DNA of 64,000 nucleotides. Source: Streptomyces sp. NBC_01255. GTDB taxonomy: Bacteria > Actinomycetota > Actinomycetes > Streptomycetales > Streptomycetaceae. Positions 42,499-50,472 of this stretch are shown here, piece by piece. Where the stretch lies: assembly GCF_036226445.1 (NCBI RefSeq), contig NZ_CP108474.1:4960001-5024000 (forward strand), given 5' to 3'. The first letter of the stretch is position 1; each line of letters opens with the position of its first letter. The translations under genes were made by a program, and so were the position numbers. The notes under the pieces were generated by a model. The model saw only the letters and a program-made list of their open reading frames with translations, was not told where the DNA came from and searched no databases.

Positions 42499-42689
42499 TA
42501 TGCTCAACTCCGGTTCTGCCAGTGGGTGTGTCTCGCCAGCGTTCTTGCCGGCGTGATCGACGCTACTCGCCGGTCCCGTCCGACGGGACCGGCGTTCACC
42601 CGACCGGGTGGCATATTCCAACTGCGCTTCCATGGGAGCGATCACGCGGTGTACGGTGCCTGGCCCGCCCGCTCGCGATCTGTTTGCGA

Positions 42690-43550
42690 TCAGCCCTGGG
42701 CGTGCTTCTTGGCCATCTTCGCGATGAACTCACGCGTCTGGTCGACGTTCAGCGCCTGCGCCCTGAGGTGCTCGTACATGACGCTGTACTTGCCGACGTC
42801 CTGCGCCTTCTCCAGGTACAGGTCGCTGGTCACGCCCTCGATGTAGACGACGCTGGAGTCGGACGTGTCCGGGAACTCCAGGATCGAGTACTGGCCGCTG
42901 ATCCCCGGGTGCGCGCCCATCTCGAAGGGGATCACCTGCACGGTGACGTGCGGCAGGTGCGACTGCTCGATGAGGTGCTCCAGCTGCTGCACCATCACCT
43001 GCCTGCTGCCGACGATCCGGTGCAGGGCGCCCTCGTCGATGACCGCCCACAGGCGCAGCGGACGCTCCTCGTCCCGGATGCGCTCCTGGCGGCGGGTACG
43101 GACCGTGACGCGCTTGTCGATCTCCGCCGGCGTGGACTCCGGCAGTGCGCCGCAGATCACGGCCTCCGCGTACGCGTGGGTCTGGAGCAGGCCGGGAATG
43201 ATCTGCGGCTCGTACATCCGCAGGCTCTCCGCGTCCGTCTCCAGGCCGATGTAGACGCTGTACGGGATGTCGCCGAAGGCGTGCCACCAGCCCTGCTGGC
43301 GCGAGTCCTTCGCCATTTGCATGAGCGAGTCGACCATGCGCTCGTCCTCGACCTCGTACACCCCGCAGAGGTCGCGCACATCGCGCTGACTGATGGAGCG
43401 GCGGCCGTTCTCGAGGCGGCTGATCTTGGACTGGGAGACGAGAAGGCGCTCGGCGACCTGCTCGGCCGTCATGTTCTTCGCTTCCCGGAGCTTGCGCAGC
43501 TCCTGGCCCAATCGGCGCCGCCTGACAGTGGGGTTGACGTTGGACGCCAC
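42690..43550 (-). CDS. XRE-family regulator with DUF5753 domain
   Basis: The 286-aa protein has an N-terminal XRE helix-turn-helix ('LGQELRKLREAKNMTAEQVA' with 'SKISRLENGRR'). A DUF5753 ligand/partner domain follows, beginning near residue 95 and containing 'YEPQIIPGLLQTHAYAEAVI', and it ends 'TREFIAKMAKKHAQG'. It is followed by a DUF397 gene, the pair that is amplified in Streptomyces. GTG 43550 is used; GGAGG lies 10 nt upstream. Confidence 0.92.
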   Translation of the reverse strand: MASNVNPTVRRRRLGQELRKLREAKNMTAEQVAERLLVSQSKISRLENGRRSISQRDVRDLCGVYEVEDERMVDSLMQMAKDSRQQGWWHAFGDIPYSVYIGLETDAESLRMYEPQIIPGLLQTHAYAEAVICGALPESTPAEIDKRVTVRTRRQERIRDEERPLRLWAVIDEGALHRIVGSRQVMVQQLEHLIEQSHLPHVTVQVIPFEMGAHPGISGQYSILEFPDTSDSSVVYIEGVTSDLYLEKAQDVGKYSVMYEHLRAQALNVDQTREFIAKMAKKHAQG

Positions 43551-43657
43551 GGAAACTGCACCTCCGGCTGCTGTCTGCCTGCGTAGCTGTGAGTATCTAC
43601 TGCTTGGCAGACTGCCACCAATGGCCGGGTACGCGCTGGGAAACCGGCACAACGCAC

Positions 43658-43692
43658 GTGTGCGGGGCGGTCGTCACGACCGCCCCGCACAC
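43658..43692 (-). terminator. Terminator of the GPP34 gene
   Basis: GTGTGCGGGGCGGTCGT pairs with ACGACCGCCCCGCACAC (up to 17 bp, loop about 1-7 nt). It lies 47 bp after the stop of the GPP34 gene at 43739 and upstream of the XRE gene. Confidence 0.75.
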
Positions 43693-43738
43693 CTGTGCGG
43701 CTCCCGGGCTGGTTCCTTCTCGGTCCTTGCGTGTCGGC

Positions 43739-44440
43739 TCAGTGAGCCGCCGCGCGGGCCATGGTGCCGCGTGGCTGCGCCGGTACGCCCGCGGCGGGCG
43801 CACGGCGCGGCTGTGCCGCCGCACCGTTCTGGACGTCCATCACGGCGTGTGCCACGAGGCCGCCCATCGGGTCGTGCCGGATCAGATCGCGCAGCCGGGA
43901 CCGCGACGACCGTCCTTCGTTGCCGGGGTACAGGTGCTTGCCGAGACCGACCGCGTGGGCCAGTGCGGCAAGCGCCGCGGTCCGCGGGTCCGGCGGTACG
44001 CCGGTGCGGATCGCATTGTCCAGCCGGGAGCGGATCTCCCTGCTGATCGCCGTCTCCGTCGCCTGGTAGCGAGTCGTCGGCAACACCCCGCACATCTGGC
44101 CCTCCACGGCATGCACCATGCCGCATCGCTCCAGATGCGAGAGATACGTCTGACGGAGCCCCAGTCGGGGTCCGCCGATCCAATGGACGGCCCGAACCGG
44201 GCTGCCACGCCTGCGCAGCAGCTCCAGTGCGGAGTCCAAGGTCGGATCTCCGGTCGGCCGTGGCATCACCACGGCGATACGATCCCCGTCTGGGGCTATC
44301 CGTCCTGCCAGAGCCAGCTCCACTAGCTGTGCTCCGGCCAGGCCGAGGTCGAGCGACTGCGGCTGCGCTGTGGTACCCGTGGTCGGGTCCAGAGCGAGCA
44401 GCAGAAGCTCCTCCGGAATAGTTCTGCGGCTCCTGCCCAT
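43739..44440 (-). CDS. GPP34/GOLPH3-like protein (copy 1)
   Basis: The 233-aa protein begins 'RRTIPEELLLLALDPTTG', typical of GPP34 (GOLPH3/Vps74) proteins. In eukaryotes these bind phosphatidylinositol-4-phosphate at the Golgi; in actinomycetes they are small families of unknown role. 'GAQLVELALAGRI' and 'GGPRLGLRQTYLSHLERCGM' fit the fold. GGGGAGG precedes ATG 44440. A second member is at 49770. The C-terminal 30 residues are Ala/Pro/Arg-rich. Confidence 0.85.
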   Translation of the reverse strand: MGRSRRTIPEELLLLALDPTTGTTAQPQSLDLGLAGAQLVELALAGRIAPDGDRIAVVMPRPTGDPTLDSALELLRRRGSPVRAVHWIGGPRLGLRQTYLSHLERCGMVHAVEGQMCGVLPTTRYQATETAISREIRSRLDNAIRTGVPPDPRTAALAALAHAVGLGKHLYPGNEGRSSRSRLRDLIRHDPMGGLVAHAVMDVQNGAAAQPRRAPAAGVPAQPRGTMARAAAH

Positions 44441-44623
44441 CCATGCCTCCCCGCGTGGATGAATGACAGGGTGACCCCTCTCACATTCATCTGTCGAGAG
44501 TGCCTGGGTGGTTCATCCGGGAACCAGTAGGTATGTCGTTCTCGTCTAGCACGGGAGCCAAGGGGTTCACACAGGACACTGGTAGACGGTTCGGACGTAC
44601 GCATGACGCATGGAGGAGGCACG

Positions 44624-46924
44624 GTGGCGGGCGAGTCCCCCGACAAGGCGGAGCAGCAGGGGTCGTCGGAACAGACGGCGGCTTCGGGCGGCGGCCGGGA
44701 TCCTCGGCTTTCCGTACTCCGTGAGTCAGAGTCGTCCGTGGCCTCGCAGTCGCCGTCACAGTCGGCGGTTCAGGTGGATCAGCCGACGGCCGTGTTCAAG
44801 ACGCTGGCTCCCCGGACGTCGGAGGACGACGTGCCGAAGCCGGAGGCGTCCCCGAAGTCGGCCGCGTCCCCGTCCGCGTCCCCGTCCCCGTCCGCGTCCT
44901 CGGACGAGCCCGAGAGCGCGCGTCTGAAGGCGGCTGTGGCGGCGTGGGTCGCCTCGGCGGACGACGAGGACTCCGAGAGCGAGTCCGAGCCCGCGAGTGC
45001 CCCTGAGCCCGAGGACGCCGTCGAGACCGACGCACCGGCCGACGAGGACGCCGACGAGGAGTCGGCGGACGAGGCGGACGAGGAGCCCGGCGACGAGCCC
45101 GCCGACGAGCAGGTCGACGCGTCCGTCGACGCGTCCGTCGAGGGCAAGGCGCCCGTCGAGTCCTGGTTCGCGGCGCGGAAGCCCAGCGAGGCGGAGAAGT
45201 CCGCGGCCGACGACGAGCCGACCTCCGACGAGCCGACCTCGACCTCCGACGAGCCGGCCGACGACGAGCCGGCCGACGACGAGCCGGTCGATCAGCCGAC
45301 CGCCATGTTCAAGATCGTCCGTCCGCCCGTGGCGCCCGCCGTGGACCAGCCGACGACCGCGCTGAAGCTCCCGCCCGGTCTGCGCGAGGATTCCGACAGC
45401 GAGCGCACGAGCACCTTCGTGCCGCTGCGTGCGGACATCCCCGCCGAGCGGAAGGCGGAGGCGGCCCAGGAGGCCCCGAAGCCGCCGAAGGCGCAGGAGG
45501 CCCCCAAGGCGCCCGTGCCCGCCCCCAAGGCCGCGGCCGGGGCCCCGAAGGCCCCCGCGGCCGCGGAGCCCGCCCCCGCCCCCGTACCGCCGGCGTCTCT
45601 CGTCGAGGCGGAGCGGACCCGGCAGCAGCCGCTTCCGCCGCTGCCTCCGCTGGACCTGCTCGCGGAGCTGACGAACACCCCGCCGCCGAAGCCGAACGCC
45701 CTGCGGACGACCGCGCGCCGGGTGCGGATCTGGACGCCGCTGGTCGTGCTCCTGCTGATCGTCTTTGCGATCGTGCAGATGGTCCGGCCGCTGCCCGCGC
45801 CCGCCCTGACCCTCTCCGCCTCGCCGACCTTCACCTTCGGCGGCGGCGAGCTGAAGCTGCCGTGGCCCACCGAGGGCCAGGGCGCCGTCGAGGTCGAGGG
45901 CGTCGGCTCCATGGGGCTGTACGGCCCGCAGAAGCCGGCCCCGATCGCGAGTGTCACGAAGACGATGACGGCGTACGTGATCCTCCGCGACCACCCGCTC
46001 AAGGGGAGCCAGAAGGGCCCCGAGATCGAGATCGACCAGAAGGCCGCCGACCAGGGCAAGGCCGAGCACGAGTCGACGGCGGCGGTCCAGGTGGGCCAGA
46101 CCTACACGGAGAAGGAGCTCCTGGAGCTCCTCATGATCCCGTCCGCGAACAACGTGGCCCGGCTGTTGGCCCGGTGGGACGCCGGTTCGGAGGCCGCGTT
46201 CGTCGAGAAGATGAACGCCGCCGCGAAGGACCTGGGCATGACCCAGTCCACGTACACCGACCCGTCCGGTCTGCTCGACAGCACCGTGTCGACCCCGCAG
46301 GACCAGCTGAAGCTGGCGAAGGCGGTCATGCAGTACGACGTGTTCCGCGAGATCGTGAACATGCCGAACGTGACGGTCGACGGCATCCCCGGCCGGATCG
46401 AGAACAACAACAACATCCTGCTCGAGCCGGGCGTGAGCGGCATCAAGACCGGCTCCTCCACCCCGGCGGGCGGCAATCTGCTCTGGTCGGCGAACACCGT
46501 CGTGGACGGGCAGACCCGCCGCATCCTCGGCATCGTGATGGGCGCGAAGGACGCGGACCAGCTCGGCGAGAAGCTCCAGCTCGCCATCGACAACAGCCTG
46601 AAGATCATCCAGCAGGCCCAGAAGGACGTCACCTCGGCCGCCGTGGTCCGCAAGGGCCAGGTCCTCGGCTACATCGACGACGGGCTCGGCGGCCGGACCC
46701 CGGTCGTGGCGACCAAGGAGCTCAAGGCGATCGGCTGGCCGGGCCTCCAGGTGAAGCTGGCGCTGACGGACGGCGGCAAGGCCGTCCCGCGCTCGGGCAA
46801 GGCGGGCGACGTCGTCGGCCAGGTGTCCATCGGTACGGGCGTGGGCAAGGTCAGCGCCCCCGTCGCCCTCCAGGCGGACCTGGTGGAGCCGGGCTTCGAC
46901 AAGAAGCTCACGCGCGTGGGCTGA
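44624..46924 (+). CDS. D-alanyl-D-alanine carboxypeptidase with long acidic cytoplasmic domain
   Basis: The 766-aa protein starts with an acidic, Pro/Ala-rich disordered part of about 365 residues. One membrane helix follows (about 369-388, 'IWTPLVVLLLIVFAIVQMV'), then a DacA-type penicillin-binding domain. The catalytic motifs are SVTK (Ser443 and Lys446), SAN (Ser507) and KTG (Lys608). The disordered part repeats the motif VDQPTAxFK three times (residue 51 VDQPTAVFK, one near 222, one near 240), a possible kinase-substrate or FHA-binding motif. It trims peptidoglycan pentapeptides outside the membrane. GTG 44624 follows GGAGG by 8 nt; ATG 44603 is an alternative. Confidence 0.92.
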   Translation: MAGESPDKAEQQGSSEQTAASGGGRDPRLSVLRESESSVASQSPSQSAVQVDQPTAVFKTLAPRTSEDDVPKPEASPKSAASPSASPSPSASSDEPESARLKAAVAAWVASADDEDSESESEPASAPEPEDAVETDAPADEDADEESADEADEEPGDEPADEQVDASVDASVEGKAPVESWFAARKPSEAEKSAADDEPTSDEPTSTSDEPADDEPADDEPVDQPTAMFKIVRPPVAPAVDQPTTALKLPPGLREDSDSERTSTFVPLRADIPAERKAEAAQEAPKPPKAQEAPKAPVPAPKAAAGAPKAPAAAEPAPAPVPPASLVEAERTRQQPLPPLPPLDLLAELTNTPPPKPNALRTTARRVRIWTPLVVLLLIVFAIVQMVRPLPAPALTLSASPTFTFGGGELKLPWPTEGQGAVEVEGVGSMGLYGPQKPAPIASVTKTMTAYVILRDHPLKGSQKGPEIEIDQKAADQGKAEHESTAAVQVGQTYTEKELLELLMIPSANNVARLLARWDAGSEAAFVEKMNAAAKDLGMTQSTYTDPSGLLDSTVSTPQDQLKLAKAVMQYDVFREIVNMPNVTVDGIPGRIENNNNILLEPGVSGIKTGSSTPAGGNLLWSANTVVDGQTRRILGIVMGAKDADQLGEKLQLAIDNSLKIIQQAQKDVTSAAVVRKGQVLGYIDDGLGGRTPVVATKELKAIGWPGLQVKLALTDGGKAVPRSGKAGDVVGQVSIGTGVGKVSAPVALQADLVEPGFDKKLTRVG

Positions 46925-46940
46925 GCCGCCACCCGCTCGG

Positions 46941-46970
46941 CCGGGCGCCCCGGACCTCCGGGGCGCCCGG
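46941..46970 (+). terminator. Terminator of the carboxypeptidase gene
   Basis: CCGGGCGCCCCGGA and TCCGGGGCGCCCGG form a perfect 14-bp stem with a tiny ACCT-type loop, 17 bp after the gene. A T-containing tail follows (CTGTTAGCG). Confidence 0.8.
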
Positions 46971-47031
46971 CTGTTAGCGTTTCCGGGGGACGAGAAGCGA
47001 GACGGTACGGGCAGCACGGGAGAGGGCAGCA

Positions 47032-48972
47032 GTGACCACCGCTGAGCCGACACGCGCGGACCGCGCCGACCACGCCGACGGCGAGGACCACACCGATGAA
47101 GCCGACCGAGAAGCAGCGCCCGACGATTCCGCCCGCGAATCGCCGGCCTCTTCCCGTTCGCGAATAGTGCTCCCGACCCAGCGGCCCGCCCCGGAGTCCG
47201 AGGCGGCACCACCCGCATCCGCCTCCGTGTCCCCGGCCGCGTCACCGCCCGCGCCGCCCCGCCGGCGGAAGCGCCGCTACACGGTCATGGCGGCCACCGC
47301 GGTCGCGGCCGTCACCCACATCCTCTGGTTCTTCTTCTTCGCGAACAGCGGCGGGGACCTGGCCGCGCAGGACGCGTGGGCCGAGTTCGTCGGACGGCAC
47401 CCGGACTCCGCGTACAACCTCGCCTGGTACGGCGGGATGCACCCGGTCTCGTACAGCGTCGTCTCGCCGTACCTGATGTCGCTGCTCGGCGTGCGCAGCA
47501 CGATGATGGTCGCCGGGACGCTGTCGGCCGCGCTGACCGCGCTGATCCTGGTGCGGGTGCCCGCGGTCCGCAATCCGATGGCCTGCTCGCTCGCGGGCGT
47601 CTTCGCCTTCCTCTGCAACGCCATGTCGGGGCGGGTCACCTTCGGCCTCGGCATGATGTTCGCGCTCGGCGCGGTCGCCGCCGTCTTCTGCTGGCCGCAC
47701 CGCTGGCGCCGCAAGCGCTGGGCCAAGGCCGCGGTCGCCGCCCCGCTCGCCGGTCTTGCGACCGCGTGCAGCCCGGTCGCCGGGCTGTTCCTCGGGGTCG
47801 CGGCGGCGGCGCTCTTCCTCAACAAGCGGCGCCCGGGCGCGTACGCCCTCGGCCTCGCCCCGGTCGTGGTGGTCGCGCTCTCCTCCTGGCTCTTCCCCTT
47901 CTCCGGTACGCAGCCGATGGCGTTCGGTTCGACGGCGCTGCCCCTCCTCTTCGGGATCCTGGTCTTCGTCCTGGTCCCGGGGGACTGGCGGACGGTCCGC
48001 ACCGCCGCGGCCGTCTACACGGTCGGCACGCTCCTGACCTGGCTGATCGACTCGCAGATCGGCTCGAACATCTCGCGGCTCCCGATGCTCTTCGCGGGCG
48101 TCGTGCTGCTCGCGGCCCTGCCGTACACGGCGCCGCGCTCGCGCCGCTGGTACGCGCTGGTGCTCGCCTTCGCCGGGCTGAACTTCTGGATCGGCTTCAA
48201 GGGCGTCGACGACGTCATCCGCACCGCGCCGGACGCCTCCTGGGCGCGCGAGCTCGCCCCGCTGGTCAACCAGCTCCAGGTACGGGACGCGGGCAAGGCG
48301 CGGGTCGAGGTCGTGCCGGCCTCCAGCCACCGCGAGTCCTCCGCGCTCAGCCCGTACATCAACCTGGCGAGGGGCTGGAACCGCCAGGCCGACATGGAGC
48401 GCAACCCGCTCTTCTACGACGACACCCTGAACGCCGTGAACTACGAGGACTGGCTCCACCGCTGGGCCGTCCACTACGTGGTCCTGCCCACCGGCGCCCC
48501 CGACTCGGGCGCGGAGCAGGAGGCGGAACTGGTCGGCGAGGGCCTGCCGTACCTGAAGCAGGTCTGGTCGGACGAGAACTGGCGGCTGTACGCGGTCGAG
48601 AACCCGACGCCGCTCGCGTCCCCGCCCGCGCATGTGCTGAGCGCGGAGGAGAACGAGGTCGTGATCCGGGTGGGCAGCCCCGGCCGGGTCCAGATCCGCG
48701 TCCCGTACTCGCCGTGGCTCGCGCTCATCGACGAGAACGGCGCCAAGGTCGAGGCGCCGGAGGAGACCGAGGCCTCGAAGCTGGCCCGCGAGGAGTCGGA
48801 GACGGAGCTCCCGAAGGTCTTCGCCAACGAGGAGGGCTGTCTGTTCAAGGCGGAGGCGGACGCGGAGGGCGACGAGTGGACCGAACTGGTCGCCCCGAAG
48901 GCGGGCGTCTACCGCCTGGGTGCCCCGTACGAACTGTCCCGGGGCACGCCCTGCCCGGAGGAACTCCGCTAG
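47032..48972 (+). CDS. Polytopic membrane protein of unknown function (possible GT-C type)
   Basis: The 646-aa protein has a charged N-terminus of about 75 residues and then about 11-12 hydrophobic helices up to near residue 395. A large extracytoplasmic domain with 'YDDTLNAVNYEDWLHRWAVH' follows, ending with paired cysteines ('EEGCLFKAEA', 'GTPCPEE'). A short first loop containing 'AWYGGMHPVSYSVVSPYLMS' could hold a catalytic acid as in GT-C glycosyltransferases, but I cannot confirm it. GTG 47032 has GGGAGAGG upstream. The gene may follow the carboxypeptidase in wall or polymer biogenesis. Confidence 0.7.
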   Translation: MTTAEPTRADRADHADGEDHTDEADREAAPDDSARESPASSRSRIVLPTQRPAPESEAAPPASASVSPAASPPAPPRRRKRRYTVMAATAVAAVTHILWFFFFANSGGDLAAQDAWAEFVGRHPDSAYNLAWYGGMHPVSYSVVSPYLMSLLGVRSTMMVAGTLSAALTALILVRVPAVRNPMACSLAGVFAFLCNAMSGRVTFGLGMMFALGAVAAVFCWPHRWRRKRWAKAAVAAPLAGLATACSPVAGLFLGVAAAALFLNKRRPGAYALGLAPVVVVALSSWLFPFSGTQPMAFGSTALPLLFGILVFVLVPGDWRTVRTAAAVYTVGTLLTWLIDSQIGSNISRLPMLFAGVVLLAALPYTAPRSRRWYALVLAFAGLNFWIGFKGVDDVIRTAPDASWARELAPLVNQLQVRDAGKARVEVVPASSHRESSALSPYINLARGWNRQADMERNPLFYDDTLNAVNYEDWLHRWAVHYVVLPTGAPDSGAEQEAELVGEGLPYLKQVWSDENWRLYAVENPTPLASPPAHVLSAEENEVVIRVGSPGRVQIRVPYSPWLALIDENGAKVEAPEETEASKLAREESETELPKVFANEEGCLFKAEADAEGDEWTELVAPKAGVYRLGAPYELSRGTPCPEELR

Positions 48973-49028
48973 GGCCTGTCCGGCGGATCATGGCCGGGGT
49001 CGCGACCCTGATCCGCCGGACAGGCCCT
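48971..49028. repeat. 20-bp inverted repeat forming a bidirectional terminator
   Basis: The arm AGGGCCTGTCCGGCGGATCA (48971-48990) is repeated inverted at 49009-49028, with the core GGTCGCGACC in the 18-nt loop. It sits exactly between convergent genes and overlaps both stop codons. Shorter copies of the arm (CCGGACAGGCCCT) occur at 4701-4714 and about 57410-57422, again at gene ends. This looks like a dispersed Streptomyces terminator-like element. Confidence 0.75.
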
Positions 49029-49464
49029 AGAGACGACCGAGGGAGGCGAGCATCCGCCGCATCCCGAAGGCGTGCCCGCCGCTGCCGATGACGAGGAGCC
49101 GGTAGAGCCGCCCGGCGACCCCGGGAAAGGCGGCCCGGCTCTCGGCCCGCAGCCGCGACCGGCCGTCCGTGAGCTCCTCGATCCGGAAGACCAGCGAGTA
49201 CGTGGAGAACCGGTGCCGCCCCTCAAGGGCCAGCTCCCGCCCCGGCACGACCCGAACCACCCGGAACCCGGGGAACGTGGCCCCCTCGACCACCGGCCGC
49301 GCCCCGCCCGCGCGCCGGGGCTCGGCCCCCACGAGCCGCGCATACGCCCCGAGCCCCCGCTGCGACAGCGAACGCTCCACGCCACCCCGCACCCGTCGCC
49401 ACGCCTCAGCGGCCCCGGCCTCGACGATGACGGCGTGCTCGTCGACGTACGGCAGCGTGCTCAT
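49027..49464 (-). CDS. SRPBCC-like (DUF2867-type) protein
   Basis: The 145-aa protein has the START/SRPBCC-like order: 'HAVIVEAGAAEAWRRV' (strand-helix), 'GATFPGFRVVRVVPGRELAL' and 'STYSLVFRIEEL', with a C-terminal helix 'AGRLYRLLVIGSGGHAFGMR'. Such proteins bind small hydrophobic ligands; no catalytic residue is visible. The ATG start at 49464 is preferred over 49506, which would add a basic leader. It converges on the membrane-protein gene. Confidence 0.75.
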   Translation of the reverse strand: MSTLPYVDEHAVIVEAGAAEAWRRVRGGVERSLSQRGLGAYARLVGAEPRRAGGARPVVEGATFPGFRVVRVVPGRELALEGRHRFSTYSLVFRIEELTDGRSRLRAESRAAFPGVAGRLYRLLVIGSGGHAFGMRRMLASLGRL

Positions 49465-49564
49465 GAGCTCTCGTCCCCCCGGGGCGCGAACAATGCGACG
49501 AAGCAACGACCGGAGGCCCTGCCGTCCATCAGGACGACAGGGCCTCCGGCCTGCTACTTCACTG

Positions 49565-49637
49565 TGCCCCCGGCAGGATTCGAACCTGCGACACCCGCTT
49601 TAGGAGAGCGGTGCTCTATCCCCTGAGCTACGAAGGC
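49565..49637 (-). tRNA. tRNA-Arg (anticodon CCT)
   Basis: Read on the minus strand it folds as a cloverleaf of 73 nt. The acceptor stem is GCCTTCG/CGGGGGC, the D-arm contains AGGGGATA, the anticodon stem is CCGCT/AGCGG with loop CTCCTAA, and the T-arm is GCAGG-TTCGAAT-CCTGC. The discriminator is A. The anticodon CCT reads AGG. CCA is not encoded. Integrative elements often use tRNA genes, but I see no duplicated 3' end next to this one. Confidence 0.95.
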
Positions 49638-49769
49638 GAGGCGAGGACTCGGCGGAAAGCCGAACCCGGGAACAGGGTAGCGGATGACCATCCGCCAGGG
49701 GGTCCACGTTTCCGGAGGCCGGGAGGGCAGACTGGCTGGGGCCGGTGGTCGTGCCGGTGGGGTGGGCTG

Positions 49770-50411
49770 ATGAGGGGGACGTCGGGGATGACTCTGGCCG
49801 GTGACATGGTCCTGATCGCTTTCGGTGAGGGGAGTGGCAGGCTTCCCGTGCGGCAGTCGTTGGCGCCGGTCGTGCGGGGTGCGCTGCTTGTCGAGCTGCT
49901 CGACGGCGGTGCTCTGGTGGACGAGGCGGGCACCGTCCGAGTCGCCGGTGAGGCTCCGCGGGACGCCGTGCTGCGGGAGGTCTGGCAGCGGATCGGGACC
50001 GAGCCCGGCAGGACGTGGCTGTACTGGGTCCGCAAGGACGGGCGGGCGTCCGTCCATGACGTGCTGCGGGGGCTGGAGAAGGACGGGCTGGTCGAGCGGA
50101 GTACCGGCCGGGTCTTCGGTGTCTTCCCGCTGAACCGGGCCGCGCTCACCCCGGCGGGTCTCGCCGCCGCCGCGGAGATGCGGGCCGCCGTGGTCGCCGT
50201 GGTCGAGGAGCCGGCCGCCCCCCGCGCCCCCGGTGGGGTCGCCTTGTTGGCCGGGATCGCTTATGCCGGCGGGCAGTTGGGTGCCGTCCTGGGCGCTGAT
50301 CGGCGTCGGCTGTTCAAGGAGCGGCTGACGGTGTTGTTCGACGGCGCCGCCCCTGTGTCCCCGGCGGTGCGGCGGGTCGTCCAGGATCTTCAGGGTGCGG
50401 CCGTGGGTTGA
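49770..50411 (+). CDS. GPP34/GOLPH3-like protein (copy 2)
   Basis: The 213-aa protein has 'TLAGDMVLIAFGEGSGRLPV', 'VVRGALLVELLDGGALVDE' and 'YWVRKDGRASVHDVLRGLEK', in line with GPP34 proteins. It is a second family member, about 6 kb from the first at 43739 and with low similarity to it. ATG 49770 is used; ATG 49788 is also possible. Role is unknown. Confidence 0.85.
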   Translation: MRGTSGMTLAGDMVLIAFGEGSGRLPVRQSLAPVVRGALLVELLDGGALVDEAGTVRVAGEAPRDAVLREVWQRIGTEPGRTWLYWVRKDGRASVHDVLRGLEKDGLVERSTGRVFGVFPLNRAALTPAGLAAAAEMRAAVVAVVEEPAAPRAPGGVALLAGIAYAGGQLGAVLGADRRRLFKERLTVLFDGAAPVSPAVRRVVQDLQGAAVG

Positions 50412-50449
50412 CCCCCGAACCGGGGGCGCATAGCGTCGCCGCGCTGGGG

Positions 50450-50463
50450 TAAGCGAGCGCTCA
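50450..50463. promoter_or_regulatory. Possible operator of the second acyl-CoA ligase
   Basis: TAAGCG-AG-CGCTCA is an almost perfect dyad immediately before the ligase ribosome site (AGGAGG, 50463-50468). This type of dyad is known for TetR/FadR-like regulators of acyl-CoA ligase genes. It differs from the CTGAC-N5-GTCAG operator, so this ligase belongs to another regulon. Confidence 0.5.
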
Positions 50464-50472
50464 GGAGGTCTC

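Noticed and set aside
44756..47245. Long antisense open frame opposite the carboxypeptidase gene
   Set aside because: Low-complexity Arg/Gly/Leu translation caused by the acidic repeats of the real gene.
49565..49637. tRNA-Arg as attachment site of an integrated element
   Set aside because: I see no repeated 3' end of the tRNA and no integrase gene next to it; the recombinase remnant is 8 kb away and of the serine type.
50450..50463. Dyad before the second ligase as another member of the CTGAC-N5-GTCAG regulon
   Set aside because: Its arms are TAAGCG/CGCTCA, not the regulon motif.
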